NCBI GenBank assembly: GCA_900469345.1
Contig: UBWZ01000008.1
Location: 372,001 to 436,000, forward strand
Source: Hyphomicrobiales bacterium
Lineage (GTDB): Bacteria; Pseudomonadota; Alphaproteobacteria; Rhizobiales; Rhizobiaceae
Length of the DNA: 64,000 nt
Direction of reading: 5' to 3'
The notes beneath the pieces were generated by a model that did not search any database, was not told the DNA's origin, and saw nothing but the letters and a program-made list of their open reading frames with translations. Shown here one piece after another: positions 17,179-25,241 of this stretch. Both the position numbers and the translations under genes were made by a program. Every line of letters starts with the position of its first letter. Within the stretch, counting starts at the first letter, position 1.

Positions 17179-18039
17179 TTAACTGTGGGAGATCTCGGAA
17201 TTGCCCTTCCAGGCGGTGGCCCAGCGCTCGAACCAGACGAGCAGATAGTTCACGAGCAGGCCGATCGCGGTCATGGTGATGATGCCGGCATACATATCCG
17301 CTGTTTCCATCATCAGTTGCGACTGCTGTATGAGAAAGCCGAGGCCGGATTTGGCGGCGAGCATTTCGGCGCCAATGACCGCAAAGATCGAGGACTTGAC
17401 GGCAAGCCGCATGCCCGAAACGATGAATGGGATGCTGGCCGGAAGGATGACCTTGCGGAACATGTCGAGGTCGGACGTGCCCATCGAACGGGCGGCCTTG
17501 AGAAGCAGCGGATCGACGGATTTGACGCCCGATATGGTGTTGATCAGCAGGAAGAAGATCGACGAATAGAAGCAGATGGCAACCTTGGATGCCTCGCCGA
17601 TGCCAAGCAGCAGGACGAAGACCGGCAGCAGCGCGAATTGCGAGGTGTTGCGCAGGGTCTGGACCAGCAAGTCCGAAACCTTCTCAAAAGCGGAATAGCG
17701 ACCCATCAGGAAGCCGAGCGGCACGGCGACGACCACAGCCAGAAGAAAGCCGATCGCTGCTCGTTGAAGACTGATGCCGATATTGGCCGAGAGCGTTCCG
17801 TCGAGAAGCATGGCGAACCAGGCAACGCAGACTTCGCTGAGCGGCGGGAAGAAGATGCGGTTCAGCCAGCCGAGCCGCGGTGCGATCTCCCAGAGGCCAA
17901 AGAACACGACGAGTAGCGGCAGGCCCGCGGTCAAGGCCCCGAATTCGAGGCGCCGCCTGCGTGCAGGCTTTGCCGTTTGTTTCTGCCGGTAGGGAGAAAG
18001 CTCCGCGCCGAGAATGGTTTTGTCGGTGGCATAGGCCAT
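17179..18039 (-). CDS. Sulfonate-type ABC transporter permease
   Basis: A 286-residue BPD-type inner-membrane permease of the SsuC/TauC family, with about six helices and the cytoplasmic EAA loop around KAARSMGTSDLDMFRKVILPASIPFIVSG. It partners the ATPase (15 bases upstream) and the binding protein (downstream). Confidence 0.9.
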   Translation of the reverse strand: MAYATDKTILGAELSPYRQKQTAKPARRRRLEFGALTAGLPLLVVFFGLWEIAPRLGWLNRIFFPPLSEVCVAWFAMLLDGTLSANIGISLQRAAIGFLLAVVVAVPLGFLMGRYSAFEKVSDLLVQTLRNTSQFALLPVFVLLLGIGEASKVAICFYSSIFFLLINTISGVKSVDPLLLKAARSMGTSDLDMFRKVILPASIPFIVSGMRLAVKSSIFAVIGAEMLAAKSGLGFLIQQSQLMMETADMYAGIITMTAIGLLVNYLLVWFERWATAWKGNSEISHS

Positions 18040-18054
18040 GGCGGTTCTCCGATT

Positions 18055-18891
18055 TCAGTGGCTGTAGGCCGGCGCAAGCGCCCAGTCCTTCTGTGCCTTG
18101 TTCACTTCGTCGCGCAGCGCCTCCCATACCCGGCCGCGATGGGCGTTGAATTCGGTGCTGGCGCGGATATCGCCGTCGCGCGGGCGCGGCAGGTCGATGT
18201 CGAGGATTTCCTTGACCGTCCCCGGCCGCGCGGTCATCACCACAATGCGGTCTGCGAGGTAGATCGCCTCGTCGATCGAGTGGGTGACGAAGACGACGGT
18301 CGTTTTGATCTTCTCCCAGATGCGCAGGAGTTCGGCCTGCAGGATTTCGCGCGTTTGCGCGTCAAGGGCTGCGAAGGGCTCGTCCATCAACAGGACCTCG
18401 GGGTCCGTCGCCAGCGCCCTGGCAATTGCAACGCGCTGCTGCATGCCGCCCGAGAGCTGGTTGGGAAACCGGTCCTCGAAGCCCGAAAGGCCGAACAGGG
18501 ACAGGAAATAGCGCGCCTTCTCGCGACGTTCGGCACTGCCGACGCCGCGCACCTCCAGTGCATATTCGACATTGGCGAGTGCGGTGCGCCACGGGAACAG
18601 CGCATACTGCTGGAAGACGTAACCGGTCTTGGCATCCGGCCTGACGATGCGTTTGCCGTCTATGCTGATGGATCCACCAGAAGCCTCGACAAGGCCGCCG
18701 ATGATGTCCAGCAGGACGGACTTGCCGCTGCCGCTCGGCCCGACCAGCGTGATGAACTCACCTTTGCGGATGGCAAGATCGACGCCGTTGAGGACGGTGA
18801 CCCTATCGGAGGGGCGGCCGTCGATCAGTACGGACTGGCCGGGCTTCAACTGGAAGGTTTTCTGGACATCGGTGACGGTGATGCGATCCAT
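18055..18891 (-). CDS. Sulfonate-type ABC transporter ATPase
   Basis: A 278-residue ABC ATPase of the SsuB/TauB/NrtD type. Walker A is GPSGSGKS, the Q-loop is in FQQYALFPWRTA, the signature is LSGGMQQRV, Walker B is VLLMDEPFAALD and the H-loop is FVTHSIDEA. The start is the ATG at 18891, since the longer frame adds a non-homologous Arg-rich leader. It lies 14 bases from the ferredoxin gene, which ties the transporter to the redox pair. Confidence 0.92.
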   Translation of the reverse strand: MDRITVTDVQKTFQLKPGQSVLIDGRPSDRVTVLNGVDLAIRKGEFITLVGPSGSGKSVLLDIIGGLVEASGGSISIDGKRIVRPDAKTGYVFQQYALFPWRTALANVEYALEVRGVGSAERREKARYFLSLFGLSGFEDRFPNQLSGGMQQRVAIARALATDPEVLLMDEPFAALDAQTREILQAELLRIWEKIKTTVVFVTHSIDEAIYLADRIVVMTARPGTVKEILDIDLPRPRDGDIRASTEFNAHRGRVWEALRDEVNKAQKDWALAPAYSH

Positions 18892-18905
18892 GGAATGCTC
18901 CAATC

Positions 18906-19232
18906 TCAAACTTGAGCGACGCGGATGCGGTGGGTGGGGTCGAGTTCGGAGCCGCCGGGCTTGCCGCGTTTCCACCCGAGCGCGCGCGAATAGCTGCCAA
19001 AAAGACCGCGCTCTTCCACGTCGCTTTCGGTGATGGCAAGCGGTCCGTCTGCACGCTCGGCAACATAAAGCGCGTCGGTCGGGCAGTAGATTTCACACAG
19101 AAAACAGGTCTGGCAGTCGTCCTGTCGAGCGATGACGGGAACGCCACCGGTCGCATCGAAGACATTGGCCGGGCACACCTTCACGCAGATATTGCACTCC
19201 ACGCAGCGGCTTTCGGAGACGACCTCTATCAC
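18906..19232 (-). CDS. Two-[4Fe-4S] ferredoxin paired with flavoprotein
   Basis: A 108-residue ferredoxin with two complete C-X2-C-X2-C-X3-C-P motifs, Cys10/13/16/20 and Cys40/43/46/50, so two [4Fe-4S] clusters are expected. A 55-residue tail after the clusters is longer than in simple bacterial ferredoxins and could wrap around a partner, as the AprB tail does on AprA. Its ATG overlaps the flavoprotein stop (ATGA), indicating coupled synthesis of a complex. It probably carries electrons to or from the FAD subunit. Confidence 0.88.
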   Translation of the reverse strand: MIEVVSESRCVECNICVKVCPANVFDATGGVPVIARQDDCQTCFLCEIYCPTDALYVAERADGPLAITESDVEERGLFGSYSRALGWKRGKPGGSELDPTHRIRVAQV

Positions 19233-20866
19233 GATGCGACCTCCCGCTGGCCTTGCTCTGCCGAGGAGGCCACAATGTCATCGACGCCGCGCAGCGTGAT
19301 GGAATGCGCAAGAGCCGGATCGCTCGTTTTGAAATCGCTGCGGCGATGCATGCCGCGGCTTTCCGTACGGGCAAGGGCAGCGACAATCGACCAGCGACCT
19401 GACGCGGCGATCGCCGCTGCTTCTCGCGCTTTCAGCCTGGTAAGGGCGGTGCCCTCGCCGGACAGATGGTTTTTGACGTCGGCCCAGAGGCTGTCGATCT
19501 TGTCGAAGCTTGCCTGGAGGCGGCCGCCCTCGCGAAAGTAATTCTTTTCAAGAGGGATGACTTCGGCGCGCACGCTGTCGATCACATCCCGGGGCGTCAG
19601 CGCGCCCTTCGCCAAAGCTGCGGGGCGCAGACCCGCCTGGCCGAGCGGGCGGGAACTTGTGCAGAAGGCCGTGTCGCCGCGGCGCCTGGCATAGGCGGCG
19701 GCACCCTGGCCGGACCACCAGCCGCTGGCGATTGCCCATGAGGAATTGGGCCCTCCGCCACCGGATGTGCCACCTACCAGCGGTTCGCGGCTCGAAGCGT
19801 CTCCGGCGACATAAAGGGCCGGCACATCGGTGCCGCAATCGGATGTGGCGATGCGGATGCCGCCGGTGCCGCGCACCGTGCCCTCCGCCCGGAAGGTGAC
19901 GCGAAACATCTCTGCAAAGGGATCGACCGGCGCGCGATCATACGGCACGAAACAGTTCGGCTGGCCGCGGCGAAGCCAATCCTGAAGGGCCGGTTCGGCC
20001 TGATCGAGCACCGCGTAGACGGGCGCCTCGATCATTGCCCTGGCGATGTCCTTCTCCCGTTCGCCGATGCCGTTCTGCAGAGGCCTGCCGTCGGCGTCGA
20101 GAATGGGCGTACCGTCTTCCCGGTAGAATGAGGCCCACCGGAAGGGGAGACCCTTGTTGAGCGAGGAGCCGTAAGGTGCAAGCGTGTATTTCCCGGTGAA
20201 TTCCATGCCGGAGAGGCTGGCGCCCGCTTCGGCGGCCATCAGATGGCCGTCGCCGGTCAGGGCGGCAGCCCCCAGGATGCGTTCGTGGAAGGCGCAGCCG
20301 CCTGTCGCCAGCACCACGGCGCCGGCATCGACCCGCCAGTCGCGGTCGCGCTGACGATCAACGCCGGCAGCCCCGGTGACGGCCTCGCCATCGAAGTAGA
20401 ATTCGACGGCAGGGTGATGATCAAGCACGGTAACGCCGGCCTTCAGCACCCGCCGGCGCATGAAGGCCATGTAGTCGGGGCCCCTGAGATTGGCGATGTA
20501 AAGCCGGCCGTCTTCGTCGTCGGGGAAGGGGTAGCCCCATTCCGCAAGCTTCAAAAGGTTCTCATAGGCCTGGTCGACGGTCCGCAGCATCCAGCGCTGG
20601 TCGGCAAGATTGCCGGTGCGCTGCCAGCGGCGCTCGACGATATTGGTGCGATTGTCGCCCGGCGGAACCAGCCAGGTGCCGGTGTTTGAGGGCGCGGTGG
20701 CGCCGCTGGTGCCAAGGTAGCCCTTGTCGGCCAGGATGACGCGAGCGCCATTCTGCGCGGCCGACAGAGCTGCCCAGGCACCGGCCGGCCCGCCCCCGAT
20801 GACGAGCACGTCTGTCTGCAGATGCAACGAACTCTTGTCCGCCAGTTCTTTACGGTTCAGCCCCAT
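19229..20866 (-). CDS. FAD-dependent oxidoreductase, AprA/FrdA-like
   Basis: A 545-residue flavoprotein of the succinate dehydrogenase/fumarate reductase/APS reductase flavoprotein superfamily. The Rossmann FAD motif is VLVIGGGPAGAWAA (about 20-33), followed by GTSGATAPSNTGTW. The second FAD segment is ALYVAGDASSREPLVGGTSGGGGPNSS (about 380-405). A helical C-terminal part follows. It is shorter than AprA (about 640 residues). With the coupled ferredoxin it resembles AprBA, but it lies in a sulfonate-import operon rather than with sulfate-reduction genes. Its reaction is unknown; organosulfur oxidation or reduction is inferred. Confidence 0.82.
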   Translation of the reverse strand: MGLNRKELADKSSLHLQTDVLVIGGGPAGAWAALSAAQNGARVILADKGYLGTSGATAPSNTGTWLVPPGDNRTNIVERRWQRTGNLADQRWMLRTVDQAYENLLKLAEWGYPFPDDEDGRLYIANLRGPDYMAFMRRRVLKAGVTVLDHHPAVEFYFDGEAVTGAAGVDRQRDRDWRVDAGAVVLATGGCAFHERILGAAALTGDGHLMAAEAGASLSGMEFTGKYTLAPYGSSLNKGLPFRWASFYREDGTPILDADGRPLQNGIGEREKDIARAMIEAPVYAVLDQAEPALQDWLRRGQPNCFVPYDRAPVDPFAEMFRVTFRAEGTVRGTGGIRIATSDCGTDVPALYVAGDASSREPLVGGTSGGGGPNSSWAIASGWWSGQGAAAYARRRGDTAFCTSSRPLGQAGLRPAALAKGALTPRDVIDSVRAEVIPLEKNYFREGGRLQASFDKIDSLWADVKNHLSGEGTALTRLKAREAAAIAASGRWSIVAALARTESRGMHRRSDFKTSDPALAHSITLRGVDDIVASSAEQGQREVAS

Positions 20867-20924
20867 CGGAAATTCTCTCGGTCTCGGAAGGAAGGACGCA
20901 GCCTGTCGCCTGCCGCCTGAAACA

Positions 20925-21512
20925 TCATGCGGCGTTCGAGAACCACGAGGGCTCGTTGCCCGTCGTCCACTTGATATTGCAGCCGATCGATGGCGTCTGC
21001 TCGGCCGACGGCGCGGCGCCCGCCAGGACGGCATCGACCGCCGTGCGCAGATCCTTGCCGGTGACCGGCTTGCCGTTTCCGGGACGCGCATCGTCGAACT
21101 GTCCGTGATAGGCCAGCCTTCCGGCGCCATCGAAGAGGAACAGATCCGGTGTGCATGCCGCGCCATAGGCTTTGGCGACTGCCTGCGTTTCATCCTTCAG
21201 GTAGGGGAAGGGGTAGCCAACGGCCTCAACTTCCCGACCGATCGCAGCGAGGCTTTCTTCCGGATGCGCTTCGGAATCATTGCTGTTGATGGCAACGACC
21301 TGCAAGCCACGAGCTTCATATTCCCGGGCCAGAGCAGCGAACTGCTCGCGGATCAGGATGACAAAGGGACAGCGGTTGGAAAGGAATGCCACCAGCAGTG
21401 CCGGCGCTCCCTTGAAATCGGAAAGCTTGCGGGACACACCCTCAGAATCGGGAAGAGCAAAATCGGCAGCCTGCGTGCCCAGTTCGATTGCGTTGGAGGC
21501 GGTCTTTGGCAT
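20925..21512 (-). CDS. AhpC/TSA-family thioredoxin-fold protein
   Basis: A 195-residue peroxiredoxin-like protein of the AhpC/TSA group. The fold pattern is AADFALPDSEGVSRKLSDFKG then LVAFLSNRCPF, where a single Cys replaces the CxxC of thioredoxins. Other Cys lie in GAACTPDLFLFD and near the C-terminus (SIGCNIKW). The pattern fits one-Cys or atypical two-Cys peroxide or persulfide handling. It is the first gene of the operon that continues with the flavoprotein and ferredoxin. The palindrome at 21546-21566 lies 34 bases upstream of its start. Confidence 0.82.
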   Translation of the reverse strand: MPKTASNAIELGTQAADFALPDSEGVSRKLSDFKGAPALLVAFLSNRCPFVILIREQFAALAREYEARGLQVVAINSNDSEAHPEESLAAIGREVEAVGYPFPYLKDETQAVAKAYGAACTPDLFLFDGAGRLAYHGQFDDARPGNGKPVTGKDLRTAVDAVLAGAAPSAEQTPSIGCNIKWTTGNEPSWFSNAA

Positions 21513-21545
21513 TGGAGGAATCCCCTTATTGTGACGGGGGTCATA

Positions 21546-21566
21546 ATTCTATCTATACTATAGATT
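21546..21566. promoter_or_regulatory. Palindromic operator candidate ahead of the flavoprotein/sulfonate operon
   Basis: ATTCTAT-N7-ATAGATT, an inverted repeat with one mismatch. It has the same half-site and the same 7-base spacing as the perfect palindrome at 36969-36991. It lies between the divergently oriented operon start (21512, minus) and the TauC-like remnant (plus), where an operator should be. Confidence 0.6.
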
Positions 21567-21654
21567 TTAAAGACCATACCCGTCTGCCGGTACGGGGTTT
21601 TGGAAAAAAGCATACCGGCAAAGGCCGTGTTGTTGGAAATTTCTCTGAGGCATC

Positions 21655-21789
21655 ATGTCGGCTTCGCAGTTTCTGGCCACCGATGTGGTGTTCGTGGGCA
21701 TCGGCATCATTGCCGCCTGTGCCTTCGCTTTCGGCGCCTCAGTGAGGTTCCTGGAAGCGGTGCTCGTGCCCTGGAAAGGTAAGAGCTGA
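21655..21789 (+). pseudogene. C-terminal remnant of a TauC-type taurine ABC permease
   Basis: A 44-codon frame ending in a normal stop. The encoded segment SQFLATDVVFVGIGIIA followed by VLVPWKGKS aligns with the extreme C-terminus of E. coli TauC as I recall it (EFLATDVVLAGIAVIA ... LTPWHGE). Nothing before residue 1 resembles the rest of TauC, and an in-frame stop lies six bases upstream of the ATG. About 85% of the permease gene is missing. It marks a deletion or rearrangement point in the sulfur region, next to the operator at 21546-21566. Confidence 0.8.
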
Positions 21790-22083
21790 AGAACCGGCCA
21801 GCTTTGCCTTGCTGCTCAGAGGTGGGCACGGCCGGCATCGAGGCGGTTGTGCCAGACGAATGATCGATATGGCTCTTGCCAATCCGATTCAAACCCAATA
21901 GCGCCCAGGCATCGGCGCTTCGCGCGCGACGCCCAGTCTATCTGCGAAGTAGCATTGCACTATTTAGATACCTTGGCCTTCAATCTACGCAGTGCAGACG
22001 TGTTCGATTTTCGCACCCTGGGTGATATGACGAGATCATTCTCAAAGGCGGCCAACCAGAAGGCGGAGCCCGCGGTCGCAGGC

Positions 22084-22965
22084 TCAGCCTTCCAGAAATT
22101 CGACCACGACGCCGCTGGCATCCTCTCGGCCGACGGCAATGCCACCGCGCGGTGTCGCGACGGGAGAAACGCCGTTCTCCGAAAGGACGCGGCGGGTGGT
22201 CTCGAGATCCGTGACCCTGACCTGAAGTGCGAAAAAGCCGTTCGCCGGGGCCGTCCGGACATCGAGGCCTGGATATATGTCTGGAATGGAGCCGGGATCG
22301 TAGACAAAGAGGGGCGCCGAATTGGTCCCGGTCTCGACGCGAAAGCCGCCGTCCGCCTGACTGACCGCGCCGTCCGCATAGAAACGCGCGTAGGTTTTCG
22401 CCTTGGCAAGCGGATCATCGCTGATGCCGATGATGCCGCCCAGACCGATCGAGCCGTTGGCATGCGACTGCAGCTCCGGTCTCCAGACCATGTCCGGCGT
22501 CTCGTGCTGGCAAAGAAAGAAATGACCGAAGGGGACCTCGCTTTCCTCGAACCTCAGTGTGCGGAAGCTGGCGATCCCCGCGGCGCCGCCGGGCAAGGGG
22601 AGGGGCCGGGAAAAGGCACTGACGTCGCCCGTCCTGATCTGAAGCTCGCTCAGAGCTTCCTTTGCGGCACTTGCGTCCCGCGTTCTGTTGGCGATCGCCT
22701 GCAGGCCCTCGCCGACCGTTGCCAGCGTGCGGCGCTGCTGCGCGTTAAGGTCTGTATCGCTAACGACACCGAGAAGTTCGAGATAATCATCCTTGAAGAT
22801 GATGGTGTGGTTCGCCGTGCCTTTCCGCGGGCTGTGCAGCCCGCGCGGAGACAGAGTAAACCCAAGCCGCCGGTAAAGCGCTGCGCTGGCCTCCAGATCG
22901 CGAACCAGCAGGTAAGTGTGGTCTATGCCGAGCACCGGATGAGTCGTGGGTACGGTCCTGGTCAT
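22084..22965 (-). CDS. VOC/glyoxalase-family protein
   Basis: A 293-residue protein of the vicinal oxygen chelate superfamily (glyoxalase_3-like). It opens with GIDHTYLLVRDLEASAALYRRLGF, contains HTIIFKDDYLELLGV, and has a second VOC-like repeat ending in VVVEFLEG. The metal-binding set is probably His, Glu and another His or Glu, as in lactoylglutathione lyase-like proteins. The start is the ATG at 22965, overlapping the preceding stop by one base (TGATG). It is the last gene of the operon running from 30408; the role is unknown. Confidence 0.8.
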   Translation of the reverse strand: MTRTVPTTHPVLGIDHTYLLVRDLEASAALYRRLGFTLSPRGLHSPRKGTANHTIIFKDDYLELLGVVSDTDLNAQQRRTLATVGEGLQAIANRTRDASAAKEALSELQIRTGDVSAFSRPLPLPGGAAGIASFRTLRFEESEVPFGHFFLCQHETPDMVWRPELQSHANGSIGLGGIIGISDDPLAKAKTYARFYADGAVSQADGGFRVETGTNSAPLFVYDPGSIPDIYPGLDVRTAPANGFFALQVRVTDLETTRRVLSENGVSPVATPRGGIAVGREDASGVVVEFLEG

Positions 22966-23567
22966 CAAGGAGCCGGAGTCGGTTCGCCGATCGAAAGCAT
23001 CAGCCGGTTTGCCCAGTTGAAGAACGCCGCGCCATGGATGACGTCGGAAATCTCCTCGTCCGAAAGGCCGGCATTGCGCAGCGCCTTGACATGGTCGGGT
23101 CCGAACGCCGGTGGCGTGGCGCTGAGGGCAACCGAGGCGGCGACGATGGCGTTCCAGCGTTCGCCCAGATCCGCGGAAACGCCTTCATCCAGCAGCTTCT
23201 GGACGTCGTCCTCGCGCTTGGAATACTGCGAGGCAAAGCGCGAATGGACCGAGGCACACAGGATGCAGCCGTTGAGCCGCGAAGCGGCCGTGGCGGCCAG
23301 TTCCCGTTCGGCGCGCGGCAGGCCATCCTTGGTGTTGTAGAAGATGTCATTGTCGGTCTTGGTGCGGGCTTCGAGAATGTCGGGGTCGCGGACAAGCAGT
23401 GCAAAGTAGGACGATTGGGCGCGAGCCTTGTCGACCAGAGCCTCGTAATGCCGTTCGGTGAACTCGGCTTCGGACAAGGGCTTCAGCCAGGCCGTCCAGC
23501 CGATCTTCTCCTGCGTGAATGCAACCGGCGGATTGGTGACCGCGGTCTCGATGATTGTATCGGTCAT
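22965..23567 (-). CDS. Alkylhydroperoxidase-like CMD-domain protein (Avi_7169-type)
   Basis: A 200-residue AhpD-fold protein. The active-site pattern NGCILCASVHSRFAS has CxxC followed by His, as needed for peroxidase/thiol-disulfide chemistry. To my recollection it corresponds to the alkylhydroperoxidase-domain family named after Avi_7169 (TIGR04030). It lies 14 bases after the second CMD gene and is coupled to the VOC gene. It probably removes peroxide made by the luciferase-like monooxygenase or relays thiol electrons. Confidence 0.82.
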   Translation of the reverse strand: MTDTIIETAVTNPPVAFTQEKIGWTAWLKPLSEAEFTERHYEALVDKARAQSSYFALLVRDPDILEARTKTDNDIFYNTKDGLPRAERELAATAASRLNGCILCASVHSRFASQYSKREDDVQKLLDEGVSADLGERWNAIVAASVALSATPPAFGPDHVKALRNAGLSDEEISDVIHGAAFFNWANRLMLSIGEPTPAP

Positions 23568-23581
23568 GTCGGATGTCCTGT

Positions 23582-24178
23582 TTAAGCTGCAGCCAGAACC
23601 TTGAGGCCGGCAACGACGCGGATCTGGAAGGCAAGGAAGGAAACGAGTTGCGACAGGGTCACGACGCCGGTGGTGCTCCAGCCCGACGACAGGAGCTGCT
23701 GCAGCGCGGCGGGGTTGGCGTCCCTTGGATGGAAGACCAGAAGATGCGCGTGACGGAGTGCTGCCGAAAGCCGGTCGCCCAGCACGGCCCGGTCCGCCTC
23801 CGGGATGACAAGGGTCGGTCCCTCTTGGTTTTCCAGGGTCAGCGGACCGTCCGGATATTGGCCGTAGGGGCCTTTCGTAGCGGCAAGCTCTCCAAGCGCC
23901 TCGACCGTCGATCGAAGCGCCGAACCGTTTTCCACCCCATCCAACTTATCCGCATAGAAACCGGCAATAGTCTGGTCATCGTGAACTGCCGCGACAAAGG
24001 CCGCCACGGCAAACCGTTCGGCAAGAGTGACTTGGCTGGTGTCGCCGGGTGCAAACAGCGCGTCCCAGCTTTTCTGCGCATTTTCCCTGGTCACGGGCCG
24101 TCTTGATCGAAGGCCATCGGCGGTCGAGCCCGGTACGGTGCCCAGAAGATGGTCGATAACGTCTTTGGTGTCAGGCAT
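23582..24178 (-). CDS. CMD-domain protein (Avi_7170-type)
   Basis: A 198-residue AhpD-like protein in which the CxxC motif is absent; the corresponding region reads ALRHAHLLVFHPRDANPAAL. It is probably the divergent, non-redox partner of the next CMD protein and fits the Avi_7170 family (TIGR04029) from memory. The start is the ATG at 24178; the longer frame adds an unrelated leader. It lies 25 bases downstream of the monooxygenase gene. Confidence 0.78.
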   Translation of the reverse strand: MPDTKDVIDHLLGTVPGSTADGLRSRRPVTRENAQKSWDALFAPGDTSQVTLAERFAVAAFVAAVHDDQTIAGFYADKLDGVENGSALRSTVEALGELAATKGPYGQYPDGPLTLENQEGPTLVIPEADRAVLGDRLSAALRHAHLLVFHPRDANPAALQQLLSSGWSTTGVVTLSQLVSFLAFQIRVVAGLKVLAAA

Positions 24179-24203
24179 GGGTGTGTCTTTCGCTAAGCAA
24201 TCA

Positions 24204-25241
24204 CTATTGGGCGGCAACGAGGCGAGGCTGGGACGCGCGGTTCCAGCCAAGGGCCGGGGCGACTTCGGCGGCAATCAGCTCGATCGACCGAAGGATATCC
24301 GCATGCGGCGGATCGATTGAATGGACCTGGAACGTTATGTCGGTGACCCGAGCCAGAGCGCTGTCCCTTTTGAGCGAGGCGATGACGTCGTCCGGCGTTC
24401 CGACATGGCTGTCCAGCGCCTTGATGAGATCTTCGAGGCGGTTGCCCTGGATGCGATGTCCGGCGGCTGCGAAGCGGTCGGCCACGCGGCGAAGACCGGT
24501 TTCGGCCAGCGCAAGCGCCCGGGCGCGGTCGTCCGCGACGAACAGGCTCCGCGAACCGAGGATGCGCGGTTGCCTTCCTTCCGGCAGACCCGAGAGATAG
24601 GCGTCGATGATCGGGTTCTGCAGATCGTCGAGCGTTGCATCCGGGCTTTCGGCCGGGCGTGGCTGGGTTCGCGACAACATCAGGCCGTCACCGCTGAGAC
24701 CTGCAAGCCGAGCGCCACCGACCGAGAACGTCGCAAGCCAGATCATGTCGAGCAAATGCGGCGCATTGGGATAGAGACGGTTGCCGCCGGGCAGGGCATG
24801 TCCGGCCCAGGCATCGCGAACGAGGCCCAAGTTGCGGGCATAGATTTCACCGCGGCTGTTGGCATCGATGCCGAAGGCCTCGAAGGATTCCTGGGTGCCG
24901 CCGGTGCCGAAACCGACGTCCAGCCGGCCACCGGACAGAAGGTCGAGCACGGCCGTGTCTTCCGCGACGCGCAAAGGATTTTCCATCGGAAGCGTGATGA
25001 CGCCGGTGCCGAGACGGATCTTCGATGTCCGGGCGGCCACATGCGCCAGGAACACGGTCGGGGAGGGAAGCCCGCCTTCCTCCGCATGAAAGTGGTGCTG
25101 GGCAATCCAGGCGCTGTCGAAGCCATTGTCCTCGGCATGAATGATCTGTTCGGCGGCCAGCCGGTAGCGTTCTCCGGGAGAGACGTCGTCGAGAAGCCGG
25201 GTGAAGAATCCGAGGCGTTTTGGAGGGATGCTGGCGGTCAT
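24204..25241 (-). CDS. Luciferase-like FMN-dependent monooxygenase (KPN_01858-type)
   Basis: A 345-residue LLM-class flavin enzyme. It has the N-terminal strand KRLGFFTRLL, the AWIAQHHFHAEEGGLPSP segment, LGTGVITLPMENPLRVAEDTAVLD and RLDVGFGTGG, typical of the bacterial luciferase barrel. Together with the neighbouring peptide-type transporter and two CMD proteins it matches the KPN_01858 family context (TIGR04027, from memory). It needs reduced FMN from a reductase not found nearby. Its ATG overlaps the ATPase stop (ATGA). Confidence 0.85.
   Translation of the reverse strand: MTASIPPKRLGFFTRLLDDVSPGERYRLAAEQIIHAEDNGFDSAWIAQHHFHAEEGGLPSPTVFLAHVAARTSKIRLGTGVITLPMENPLRVAEDTAVLDLLSGGRLDVGFGTGGTQESFEAFGIDANSRGEIYARNLGLVRDAWAGHALPGGNRLYPNAPHLLDMIWLATFSVGGARLAGLSGDGLMLSRTQPRPAESPDATLDDLQNPIIDAYLSGLPEGRQPRILGSRSLFVADDRARALALAETGLRRVADRFAAAGHRIQGNRLEDLIKALDSHVGTPDDVIASLKRDSALARVTDITFQVHSIDPPHADILRSIELIAAEVAPALGWNRASQPRLVAAQ

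Noticed and set aside
21790-22083. Possible tauD or other gene remnant after the TauC stump
   Set aside because: Reading frames on both strands were inspected. A 47-codon minus frame ending VWHNRLDAGRAHL looks protein-like but resembles no family I can name, and no TauD motif was found.
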